A stretch of DNA of 11,655 nucleotides from DASUZB01 sp036377075 (GTDB lineage: Bacteria > Actinomycetota > CALGFH01). Numbering within the stretch: position 1 is the stretch's first letter; each line of letters starts with the position of its first letter. The notes under the pieces are model-generated. The model worked only from the letters and a program-made list of their open reading frames with translations. It ran no database searches and had not been told where the DNA came from. The translations under genes and the position numbers were made by a program. Positions 1 through 6,902 of the stretch are shown in pieces. Location: positions 1-11,655 of the forward strand of contig DASUZB010000296.1 of the NCBI GenBank assembly GCA_036377075.1. Direction: 5' to 3'.

Positions 1-371
1 GCCCCCAGCGTGATCCCGTAGATGTTCACGGCCTGGCAGAGGTTCTCCCGCTGCGGGACGAAGCGACAGTAGTAGCAGGTCCCGCACGACAGCGTGGTGC
101 CGACCGCGACCGCGTCGCCGGGGCGGAGGTCCTGGCCGTACACGTCACGAGCGGGAAAGTCCGGACCCCAGCCCTCCAGCACCCCGGAGAACTCATGCCC
201 CATGACCAGCGGCATCGGAACCGTCAGGTGCCCGCTGTACATGTGCGGGTCGGTACCGCACACCCCGCAGTGGGTCGGGCGCAGCACGGCGCCGTCGCGC
301 GACGGTGCCGACTCCGGGAAGCTGGTGACCTCGAGCGTGCCCGGAGCGGTCAGCACCGCCGCGCGGATCAT
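1..371 (-). CDS. Zinc-dependent alcohol dehydrogenase (MDR family), N-terminal part, cut by window edge
   Basis: The 123 visible residues are the N-terminal GroES-like catalytic domain of a medium-chain, zinc-dependent NAD(P)-linked alcohol or polyol dehydrogenase. Seen: the catalytic zinc motif CGVCGTD with Cys38 as the expected ligand, GHE at 58-60 (His59, Glu60), and a structural-zinc cysteine lobe at Cys96, Cys99, Cys102 and Cys112. The last cysteine gap is nine residues, against seven in most relatives I recall. The Rossmann domain lies beyond the left edge, so the cofactor and completeness cannot be judged. The ATG start gives the usual family opening (MIRAAVL); its ribosome site is weak. 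It begins 21 bp after the permease stop and is probably co-transcribed with it. A role in oxidising an alcohol intermediate of the neighbouring pathway is inference; the substrate is unknown. Confidence 0.88.
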   Translation of the reverse strand, partial: MIRAAVLTAPGTLEVTSFPESAPSRDGAVLRPTHCGVCGTDPHMYSGHLTVPMPLVMGHEFSGVLEGWGPDFPARDVYGQDLRPGDAVAVGTTLSCGTCYYCRFVPQRENLCQAVNIYGITLG

Positions 372-392
372 GTCCCGGCGAGCAGGCGCTCC

Positions 393-1829
393 CTAGGAAT
401 CGGCCACGGGGGGCGCCGCCATCTCCTGTGCTGGGGCCGCCACCCGGCCTCGCATCCCGACCAGGTAGACGCCTCCGGCGACCACGATGCCGACCAGCCA
501 GGACAGGTCGGCGCCGTTGAGCAGGTTCTTGGACACGAAGCCCTGGAGGGGCGCCACCAGGCCGAACTCGACCAGCCAGCCGGCGACGAGCCCCGTGATG
601 AAGGCACCGATCCCGACCCAGTTGACGTCCCCGTAGACGCTTCGCTCGGGCTCCGCATAGAGCTGGTCGACGTCGATCCGCTGCCGCTTGAGCAGGTAGA
701 AGTCGGCCAGCACCACCCCCGCCCAGGGCGACATCCACAGGATCAGCCCGACCATCCAGTTGTCGAAGGTCTGGGCGAACGAGGGCGCGCGCAGGAAGTA
801 GAGGGTGACGGCGTAGCCGACGGCGCCCGCCAGCAGCCCGAGCGCGAACCGGGAGGCGCGGATGCCGGCGCTGGCCGCGGCCAGCGCCGAGGAGTAGACG
901 TTGAGGATGTTGGTGGCGATCGGCCCGTGCAGCACCAACAGCATGACCAGCACGGCGACGAAGCCACCGAATACCGACGTCACCAGCCTCGCCGGGTCGG
1001 TGGTCTGGCTGACGCTGGCGATGCTCGCGCCAAGGATCGCCAGCCACACCGTGGGGACGAACAGTCCGACGTAGCTGTACCAGAACACCGACCTCGAGGA
1101 GATCCGCCTGGGCACGAAGCGGGAGTAGTCGGACGCCCACGTCACCCAGGAGATCCCCCAGCCCACGCCGATGGCGGTGACGAGCCCGGTGATCGAGGAG
1201 AAGTGCGCGGCCCCGGTCAGCTTGGTCGTCAGGCCCCAGTCGACGACGCCGGCGCGGGACCAGGCCAGGATGCTCATGAGCACCAGGATCGCCGCCGTGA
1301 CCGGCACGGTGTACTTCTCGAAGGTGCGGATCAGGTAGAAGCCGTACACCCCGATGCCGACCTGGAGGACCATGATGATGGTCACGACGATGAACTTGAC
1401 CCCGAAGGTGTCCTTGACGCCGAAATGGCCGAGGATCGCCACGGCGAGGATCACCGGGAAGTAGGTGTTGACCCCGATCCAGCCCATCGTCATCAGGAAC
1501 TGTATCCACGACGACAGGTAGCCGCCCCGCCGGCCGAACGCCGAGCGGGACAGGACCATCTGGTTCACGCCCGTCTTGTGGCCCATGACCGTCATCGCCG
1601 CGAAGATCCCGCAGCCGACGAGGTTGCCGAGGACCACGATCAGGATGGTCTCGACCAGGCCGAGGCCGAGGACGATCCCGAGGGCGCCCAGGATCCAGTT
1701 GATCGGGGCGATGTTGGCCCCGGCCCAGATCCACATCTGCTGGATGCCGGTGGAATCCTTGTCCTGCTCTGGGATCGGCTCGATGCTGTGTGCGTCGAGG
1801 CGGATCTCCGACGTCTTCGCTTCTGCCAT
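393..1829 (-). CDS. NCS1-family nucleobase/hydantoin-type cation symporter
   Basis: A 478-residue integral membrane transporter of the nucleobase-cation-symport-1 family, whose members import cytosine, purines, allantoin, hydantoins, uracil or thiamine precursors with H+ or Na+. Seen: about twelve hydrophobic segments; the first-helix motif WIWAGANIAPINW (33-45); SRSAFGRRGGYLSSWIQF (94-111) followed by MGWIGVNTYFP; DYSRFVPR (234-241), a family hallmark also found in CodB-like proteins; NILNVYSSALA (307-317); and SPWAGVVLADFYLLKR (367-382). Length is normal for the family. The ATG at 1829 is preceded by a GGTGGGG ribosome site; open frame further upstream only mirrors the neighbouring hydrolase gene and was excluded. 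It lies 125 bp after the hydrolase gene, separated by an inverted repeat, so it may have its own promoter. Context suggests it imports the operon substrate; which substrate cannot be read from sequence. Confidence 0.92.
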   Translation of the reverse strand: MAEAKTSEIRLDAHSIEPIPEQDKDSTGIQQMWIWAGANIAPINWILGALGIVLGLGLVETILIVVLGNLVGCGIFAAMTVMGHKTGVNQMVLSRSAFGRRGGYLSSWIQFLMTMGWIGVNTYFPVILAVAILGHFGVKDTFGVKFIVVTIIMVLQVGIGVYGFYLIRTFEKYTVPVTAAILVLMSILAWSRAGVVDWGLTTKLTGAAHFSSITGLVTAIGVGWGISWVTWASDYSRFVPRRISSRSVFWYSYVGLFVPTVWLAILGASIASVSQTTDPARLVTSVFGGFVAVLVMLLVLHGPIATNILNVYSSALAAASAGIRASRFALGLLAGAVGYAVTLYFLRAPSFAQTFDNWMVGLILWMSPWAGVVLADFYLLKRQRIDVDQLYAEPERSVYGDVNWVGIGAFITGLVAGWLVEFGLVAPLQGFVSKNLLNGADLSWLVGIVVAGGVYLVGMRGRVAAPAQEMAAPPVADS

Positions 1830-1879
1830 GTCCCCACCGGCCTTTCCCTCGAGCCGCGGGATGCTCCACCCTGCTTGGT

Positions 1880-1909
1880 AGCTAACGGCTTGTCGTCCGC
1901 CGGGCGCAA
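1880..1909 (-). promoter_or_regulatory. Possible promoter for the permease gene
   Basis: On the minus strand TTGCGC (1909-1904) and TTAGCT (1885-1880) are separated by 18 bp and lie about 50 bp before the permease ATG. The -35-like box matches the TTGNNN pattern of housekeeping sigma factors, but the -10-like box is poor. It sits in the only gap over 100 bp inside the gene cluster, which is the main reason to list it. Weak call. Confidence 0.2.
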
Positions 1910-1923
1910 GAGGCCGGGTGTGC

Positions 1924-1952
1924 AATCCTCCACCAATGTTGGGCGGAGGATT
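1924..1952 (-). terminator. Inverted repeat after the hydrolase stop codon: terminator-like hairpin or operator
   Basis: AATCCTCC (1924-1931) and GGAGGATT (1945-1952) are perfect 8-bp inverted arms around a 13-nt centre. That centre contains a smaller nested pair, CCAA/TTGG (1933-1936 and 1939-1942). The repeat starts two bases beyond the TGA of the DUF6282 gene, where an intrinsic terminator or mRNA-stabilising hairpin for the nine-gene operon would be expected. No clear U-run follows on the minus strand, so classic termination is uncertain. Because the permease starts about 95 bp further on, the dyad could instead be a repressor site for the permease promoter. Confidence 0.45.
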
Positions 1953-1954
1953 TG

Positions 1955-2929
1955 TCAATTGTTGTGGGTGCGGCCGGGGGCCGACGCCGGCTCCAGGCAG
2001 GGGTCGACGTGCTCGACCGGGCGCGGTGGGGCGTCGGCGCTGTCGAGGTCGAGGAGGTCGTGGGGGTTGCGGCCGATCATGGTGAGGACGTCCTGCTCGC
2101 TCACGCCCTTCTCGAACACGGTCTGGGCGAACACGCGCAGGGCCTCCGACGGCATCGGGTTGTGCCGCTGTCCCGTGTCGGACACCAGCAGGCAGCGCGA
2201 GGCGCCGACCCGCCTGACCGCCGCGACGATCTTCTCGGGGGCGGCATACTGCCAGGCAGGCGAGATGGTGCAGTAGCCGAACTCCGGCATGGCGCCGAGG
2301 CGGGCGACCTCCTCGACGGTGTCGAGGTCGAGGTTGGGCACCCTGAAGAACGGGTGGGTGACGACGATCTTCTCGACGCCGACGTCGCGCGCCTCCCTGA
2401 CCAGCGTGACGATCTCGGCGGGCGACAGGTGGCAGGTGCCGAGGATCGCCTGGTGCTCGGCCACCAGGGCGAGCACCTCCTTGACCAGGGGCTTGAGCCG
2501 ACCGTCGGCGTCGGTAACCCAGATGCCCTCTGCCTGCCGGCGGCCGCCCTGCTGCGCGTCGTAGCCGCCGGTGCCGCCGTGGACCTGCGCGTGGTAGCCG
2601 GCGTCGACCGTCGGCATCCACACCTCCTTGCCGCCGAGCCGCAGCGCCGCCTCCACGGCGGCGGGGTTGATGCCGCCCACATAGGAGTTGAGGACCACCC
2701 CACCGAACACGCGGATGCCGGGCACCATCCGCTGGACCAGGTACGCGCGGGACACGGTGCTCTCGTGGTGGCACTTGAGCACCAGCGCCTCCATGCCGGC
2801 GTCCCGTGCCGCCATGGCGATGTCGATGTCGTCGGCGAGCCGGGGGAACAGGTCGGGGTAGGGGTGGCAGTGCAGGTCGACGGCGCCGTCGAGGCCGATC
2901 AGCGGTCCGCCGTAGGGGTGCGTGGTCAT
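1955..2929 (-). CDS. DUF6282-family amidohydrolase-like metal-dependent hydrolase
   Basis: A 324-residue protein I match to the DUF6282 family, of uncharacterised amidohydrolase-like TIM-barrel proteins. Seen: an N-terminal metal motif DLHCH (18-22; His20, His22), a conserved LKCHHE stretch (51-56), WMPT (104-107), His167 in CHLSP, His192 in THPFF, Asp251 in SDTGQ, and a C-terminal RNPHDLL (287-293). The HxH, two later histidines and a late aspartate fit a mono- or binuclear metal centre that hydrolyses C-N or C-O bonds. The ATG at 2929 has a good GGGAGG site and follows the ammonia-lyase stop by one base, so the two are translationally coupled; an upstream GTG/ATG extension overlapping the lyase gene was rejected. 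The last 25 or so residues are proline-rich and probably disordered. Inference: it removes an amide, ureido or cyclic amide group before or after the lyase step. It was named from motif memory, not a search. Confidence 0.82.
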   Translation of the reverse strand: MTTHPYGGPLIGLDGAVDLHCHPYPDLFPRLADDIDIAMAARDAGMEALVLKCHHESTVSRAYLVQRMVPGIRVFGGVVLNSYVGGINPAAVEAALRLGGKEVWMPTVDAGYHAQVHGGTGGYDAQQGGRRQAEGIWVTDADGRLKPLVKEVLALVAEHQAILGTCHLSPAEIVTLVREARDVGVEKIVVTHPFFRVPNLDLDTVEEVARLGAMPEFGYCTISPAWQYAAPEKIVAAVRRVGASRCLLVSDTGQRHNPMPSEALRVFAQTVFEKGVSEQDVLTMIGRNPHDLLDLDSADAPPRPVEHVDPCLEPASAPGRTHNN

Positions 2930-2930
2930 C

Positions 2931-4097
2931 TCAGGAACCTCCCACGATCCGATGGTAGGCCTCCGGGTCGGTGGCGCCCTCGGTGCACACCAGCAGGACG
3001 CGGGTCCCCGCCCCGAGGCCGAGGGCATTTCGCAGCCTGCCGGCCGCCCGGCCCCCCGTCGCCTCGGCGAGGCCGGCGAGGGACGCCGCGCCGGTCTCGC
3101 CGGCGACGATGCCGGCCGCGGCGAGGTCGCGCATGGCCTGGCGCGCGCGTTCGTCGGCGACCGCCACTACGGCGTCCAGGCCCGATCGCAGCAACGGCCA
3201 GGCCACCAGCGACGGCGTGCCGCAGTTGAGCCCGGCCATGATCGAGTCGTGGGGGCCGGGGACGGTGACGATCCGGCCGGCCTGCAGCGACCGCAGCACG
3301 CAGGCGGCCGCGAGCGGCTCGACGCCCAGCAGGCGGGGTGGCCGCCGGAGTCCCCGCCGGTGCCAGTGCCGCACGGCGGCGGCCGCCAGCCCGCCCACGC
3401 CGACCGGAATGACGACCACGTCCGGCGCCTGCTCGCCGCGGGCGGCGAGCTGGGCGTCGACCTCCCAGAAGATGGTGGCGTAGCCCTCAACGACCCAGGC
3501 GGGGACCTGCTCGTAGCCGGGCCAGCCGACGTCCTGGATCGCCAGGCAGCGGTCTCCGGCGGTGGCGGCGGCGCTGGCGACCGCGCGGTCGTAGTCGCCG
3601 TCGACCACGGTGACCCGGGCGCCCTCGGCTTCGATGGCGGCGATCCGCGCGGTCGCGGTGCCCTTCGGCACGTAGACGTCGGCGTCCAGGCCGAGCAGGG
3701 CCGCCATGCGGGCGACCGCCCGACCGTGGTTGCCGTCGGTGGCGGTGGCGAGGGTGAGCGGCCGCAGCGGCGAGAGCGTCTGGCGGAGCTCGTCGAGGCT
3801 CGCCCACGGCTCCGGGTCCCGTCCGAGCCGCGCGGCCAGCGCCCGGTAGGCGGCCCAGCTGGCGCCGAGCATCTTGAACGCGGGCAGCCCCAGCCGGGAG
3901 GACTCGTCCTTGACCCACATCCGCTCGACGCCGTTGGCCGTGGCGAGGGCGGGCGCGTCCGCGAGCGGCGTGGCCATGTAGCCGGGCAGGCGCCGGTGCA
4001 GGCCGAGCGGCGCCCGCGGCGGCGCCGTGACGGCGGCCGTGCGCGCCGCCGGGTTGAGGAAGACCTCGCCGGCCTGCAGCTTGGGCGCGGTGCTCAC
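2931..4097 (-). CDS. Diaminopropionate ammonia-lyase-like PLP enzyme (YgeX/DpaL family)
   Basis: A 388-residue fold-type II PLP enzyme. Relatives convert 2,3-diaminopropionate to pyruvate and two ammonia in the cytosol. Seen: KDESSRLGLPAFKMLG (63-78) with the PLP lysine Lys75; TDGNHG (120-125) with Asp121; the glycine loop GVGGLAAAA (233-241) that holds the cofactor phosphate; IQDVGWPGY (187-195) with Asp189; and SIMAGLNCGTPS (285-296), a stretch typical of this subfamily rather than threonine dehydratases. In E. coli YgeX, as I recall, Lys77, Asp120 and Asp189 are catalytic, and all three appear preserved. Length is close to YgeX (about 400). The GTG start at 4097 overlaps the TGA of the Mo-hydroxylase gene (GTGA) and is bounded by an in-frame stop at 4104-4106, so it is the only good start. 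Its place after a Mo hydroxylase recalls the E. coli yge/ygf region. The true substrate may be a related 2,3-diamino or beta-substituted amino acid. Confidence 0.88.
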   Translation of the reverse strand: MSTAPKLQAGEVFLNPAARTAAVTAPPRAPLGLHRRLPGYMATPLADAPALATANGVERMWVKDESSRLGLPAFKMLGASWAAYRALAARLGRDPEPWASLDELRQTLSPLRPLTLATATDGNHGRAVARMAALLGLDADVYVPKGTATARIAAIEAEGARVTVVDGDYDRAVASAAATAGDRCLAIQDVGWPGYEQVPAWVVEGYATIFWEVDAQLAARGEQAPDVVVIPVGVGGLAAAAVRHWHRRGLRRPPRLLGVEPLAAACVLRSLQAGRIVTVPGPHDSIMAGLNCGTPSLVAWPLLRSGLDAVVAVADERARQAMRDLAAAGIVAGETGAASLAGLAEATGGRAAGRLRNALGLGAGTRVLLVCTEGATDPEAYHRIVGGS

Positions 4098-6415
4098 CGG
4101 GCGTCACCACCTCCGGCGTCGATCGCGGCGAGCAGGCGCTCGGCGGTGATCGGCAGCTGGGTGACCCGCACGCCGGTGGCCGCCGTCACCGCGTTGGCGA
4201 TGGTCGCCGCCGGGTTGCCGATGGTCGGTTCGCCGATCCCCCTGGCCCCGAATGGGCCCTTGCCCTCGCCGCTCTCGACGATGATCGCCTGCACGTCGGG
4301 CAGGTCGGCCGAGTTGGGCATGAGGTAGCTGGCCAGCAGGGTGGACATGGTCTGGCCCTCCTCCACGACGACCTCCTCGCTGAGGGCGTAGCCGAGACCC
4401 TGGTAGGCGCCGCCCTGGATCTGCCCCACCACCCGTAGCGGGTTGATCGCCCGGCCGACGTCGTGGGCGGCGGCGTACCGGAGCACCCGTAGCTCCCCGG
4501 TCTCCATGTCGACCTCGACGTCGGCGGCGTGGGCCCCGAAGGTGTAGTCGGGGAAGCTCGCGCCCTGGCCGCTTGCCGGGTCGAAGGTGCCCGTCTCGGC
4601 GTGCCAGGTGCCGAGGTGTGCGGTGGGCACGCCGCGCCGCTGGCAGGCCGCGGCAAGCTCGGCCAGGCGGACGCTGTGGCCGCCGTCGCCGCCGCGCTCC
4701 CGCACGATCCCGTCCTCGAAGGCAAGGTCACCGGGGTCGGCGCCGAGCAGCTCGGCGGCGACCGGCAGGAGCCCGGCGCGCAGGGTCCGGGCCGCGGCGA
4801 GCACCGCGTTGCCGGACATGTAGAGCTGTCGGGTGGCGAAGGTCCCGCCGGCCGGGGGCGTGAGCTGGGAGTCGCCGATGTGGACGCCGACCTCCCACAG
4901 GGGCACGCCGAGCACCTCGGAGGCGATCTGCGCGAGCGAGGCGGCCTGGCCGGCGCCGAGGTCGGTGACGCCGCTGCGCAGCAGCAGGCTGCCGTCCGCC
5001 TCCAGGCTGATCCAGCAGGCCGCCCGGTCCCGAAACCAGACGGTGCGGCCGTAGGGTTGCATGTTGACGGCGAAGCCGCGGCCGACATGCCGACCCGGCC
5101 CGCTGGGACGCGCCGGCTCGCCCAGCGCCTCGAGCGCCCGTCGCAGGCATTCGCCGGCCGCCACCGCGGTGTCGAGCCGCTCGCCGGTCGGGATCGTGTC
5201 ACCCTTGGCGAGGAAGTTGCGCTCGCGCACCACCTGCGGGGGCAGGCCAAGCCGTGCGGCAACCCGGTCCATCTGCTGCTCGTACCCGAAGGTGACCTGC
5301 ATCGCGCCGAACCCGCGGAAGGCGCTGGTGGGGGCGTTGTTGGTGAACACGGCGCGAGCGTGGTGGCGCACGTTGGGCACGCGGTACGGCCCCGACGCGG
5401 TCACGCACGCGGCGAACAGCACCCGTGGGCTCAGGTATGGGTACGCGCCGGCGTCGCCGATGATGTCGACGTCCTGGGCGACGATGGTGCCGTCACGCCG
5501 CACGCCGGTGCGGTAGCGCATGACGAATGGGTGGCGCTTGGTGCTGGCCATGATCGAGTCCTGGCGCTCCCACACCATCCTGACCGGTCGGCGGGTGCGC
5601 CAGACCAGCAGCGCCAGGTAGGGCTCGACGGTCATGTCCTCCTTGCCGCCGAACCCGCCACCCATGTAGGTGCTGATCACCCGGACCCTGCTGGTGGGCA
5701 GGGCGAGGATGGTGGCGATGGTGGCGGCGTGCTCGACCACCTGGGTGGCGACCCGCAGGGTGACCACCCCGGAGGTGTCGATCCAGCCGACGCCGGCCTC
5801 CGGCTCCAGGTAGGCGTGCTCCACCCGCTGGGTGCGGTACTCGCCCTCGACCACGAGGTCGGCCGCCGCGAGCGCTGCCTCCACCTCACCGCGGGCGATC
5901 GTCCAGCTCACCAGGACGTTGCCCTCGTCGTGGACGAGCGGCGCGCCCGGTTCCAAGGCGCGCTCGGGGTCGAAGACGCCCGCCAGGTCCTCGTACTCGA
6001 CGTCGACCAGCTCGGCGGCCTCCGCGGCGATCTGCGGGCTGACGGCGGCGACGAGGGCGATCGGCTCGCCCTGGTAGCGCACCCGGTCGGCGGCGAGCAC
6101 CGGCATGGCGACGGCCAGCTCGCCGAGCCCGCCGGTGGCGCGCTCGACCACCTGGTTCCACGGCACGTCTGCGGCCGTGAGCACCGCCACGACGCCCGGG
6201 AGCGCCCGCGCGGCCGAGGTGTCCATGGCGGCGATCCTGGCCGACGCCACCTCGCCCCGCACGACGCTGCCGTGGAGCATGCCGGGCAGCTGCCAGTCGG
6301 CCGCGTACAGCAGCGACCCGGAGACCTTGTCGACGAAGTCGTGGTGCGCCGGGCTCTGCCCGACGACCCGGAACGCCTCCTGGCGGGCCGGGGCCTCGGT
6401 GTCAGTCATGGCCAC
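4094..6415 (-). CDS. Molybdenum hydroxylase large (Mo-cofactor) subunit, xanthine dehydrogenase-like
   Basis: A 773-residue catalytic subunit of a three-subunit molybdenum hydroxylase, which hydroxylates an aromatic or heterocyclic carbon with water as oxygen donor. Seen: MGGGFGGKED (251-260), in which Glu259 aligns by eye with bovine XDH Glu802; RHPF (294-297); Arg331 in SPRVLF, a candidate for bovine Arg880; AFRGFG (365-370); a GAGQ cofactor loop (487-490); and GARGIGEPTIGNP (723-735), where Glu729 is the expected catalytic glutamate (bovine Glu1261). The AFRGFG motif and absence of AYRCSFR argue against form I CO dehydrogenase. At the bovine Gln767 position (before EHAYLE) there is Val198, which is unusual. 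Start: GTG at 6415 has GGAGG six bases upstream; ATG at 6409 is possible but 12 bases from it. It overlaps the 2Fe-2S gene by 14 bp. These residues suit a purine-like ring, but substrate remains inference. Confidence 0.93.
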   Translation of the reverse strand: MAMTDTEAPARQEAFRVVGQSPAHHDFVDKVSGSLLYAADWQLPGMLHGSVVRGEVASARIAAMDTSAARALPGVVAVLTAADVPWNQVVERATGGLGELAVAMPVLAADRVRYQGEPIALVAAVSPQIAAEAAELVDVEYEDLAGVFDPERALEPGAPLVHDEGNVLVSWTIARGEVEAALAAADLVVEGEYRTQRVEHAYLEPEAGVGWIDTSGVVTLRVATQVVEHAATIATILALPTSRVRVISTYMGGGFGGKEDMTVEPYLALLVWRTRRPVRMVWERQDSIMASTKRHPFVMRYRTGVRRDGTIVAQDVDIIGDAGAYPYLSPRVLFAACVTASGPYRVPNVRHHARAVFTNNAPTSAFRGFGAMQVTFGYEQQMDRVAARLGLPPQVVRERNFLAKGDTIPTGERLDTAVAAGECLRRALEALGEPARPSGPGRHVGRGFAVNMQPYGRTVWFRDRAACWISLEADGSLLLRSGVTDLGAGQAASLAQIASEVLGVPLWEVGVHIGDSQLTPPAGGTFATRQLYMSGNAVLAAARTLRAGLLPVAAELLGADPGDLAFEDGIVRERGGDGGHSVRLAELAAACQRRGVPTAHLGTWHAETGTFDPASGQGASFPDYTFGAHAADVEVDMETGELRVLRYAAAHDVGRAINPLRVVGQIQGGAYQGLGYALSEEVVVEEGQTMSTLLASYLMPNSADLPDVQAIIVESGEGKGPFGARGIGEPTIGNPAATIANAVTAATGVRVTQLPITAERLLAAIDAGGGDAR

Positions 6416-6902
6416 CGGTCCCCTCCGCCGCGGCCGCGGCGTGTTCCTCGACCGCGTCCAGGATCTTGGTGTAGCCGGTGCAGCGACACAGGTTACCGAC
6501 CAGCTCCCGGCGGATCCGCTCCCGGCTCGGCCGTGGGTCGCGCTGCAGCAGCGCCCAGGCGGTGAGCAGCATGCCGGGCGTGCAGAAGCCGCACTGCGCC
6601 GCCCCGTTGCGCAGGAAGCACGCCTGCAGCGGGTGGAGCTCGCCGTCCGCGGACAGGCCGCGAACGGTCAGCAGCGAGTGGCCGTCGGCCTGCACCGCGA
6701 GCAGCAGGCAGGCGCTGACCGGCTCGCCGTCGAGCAGGACCGTGCAGGTGCCGCATACCCCCTCACCGCAGCCGTAGCGGACCTCGTGGTGGCCGAGGAC
6801 GTCCCGGAGCACGTCGAGGAGGCTGTCGTGCGGGAACACCCATGCCTCTCGCTGTTCGCCGTTGACCGTGAATGTCATGGGCAGCTTGGCGGGGCCGCTC
6901 AC
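6402..6902 (-). CDS. Molybdenum hydroxylase 2Fe-2S small subunit
   Basis: A 166-residue electron-transfer subunit carrying two 2Fe-2S clusters that pass electrons from the Mo site to FAD. Seen: plant-ferredoxin-type ligands Cys45, Cys50, Cys53 and Cys65 (motif CGEGVCGTC), and a C-terminal helical domain with Cys104 and Cys107 (CGFCTPG) plus Cys139 and Cys141 (CRCTGY). All eight ligands are present and the length is typical. I chose the GTG at 6902, which overlaps the TGA of the FAD-subunit gene (GTGA) and has a G-rich site eight bases upstream; the ATG at 6878 gives a protein eight residues shorter but has no ribosome site. The far larger open frame reaching upstream is a shadow of the FAD and isomerase genes. 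Gene order FAD, 2Fe-2S, Mo is the same as in cox-type operons. Confidence 0.95.
   Translation of the reverse strand: MSGPAKLPMTFTVNGEQREAWVFPHDSLLDVLRDVLGHHEVRYGCGEGVCGTCTVLLDGEPVSACLLLAVQADGHSLLTVRGLSADGELHPLQACFLRNGAAQCGFCTPGMLLTAWALLQRDPRPSRERIRRELVGNLCRCTGYTKILDAVEEHAAAAAEGTGGHD

Noticed and set aside
195..2276. 693-codon open frame on the plus strand opposite the permease and hydrolase genes
   Set aside because: Its product is low-complexity (rich in D, H, R, G, P) with no family motif, while the opposite strand encodes clear NCS1 and hydrolase proteins. Long antisense frames are expected at this GC content.
1830..2774. Long upstream extension of the permease reading frame
   Set aside because: The added part is arginine/glycine-rich shadow of the hydrolase gene. 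The permease has a good ribosome site and normal family length from the ATG at 1829.
2931..4097. Threonine dehydratase or cysteine synthase for the PLP enzyme
   Set aside because: The AFKMLG lysine motif, TDGNHG, IQDVGWPGY and SIMAGLNCGTPS stretches together fit diaminopropionate ammonia-lyase better than those relatives.
4529..6565. 678-codon open frame on the plus strand opposite the Mo hydroxylase
   Set aside because: It is an antisense mirror of a gene with intact catalytic motifs, and the predicted protein has skewed, repetitive composition with no domain.
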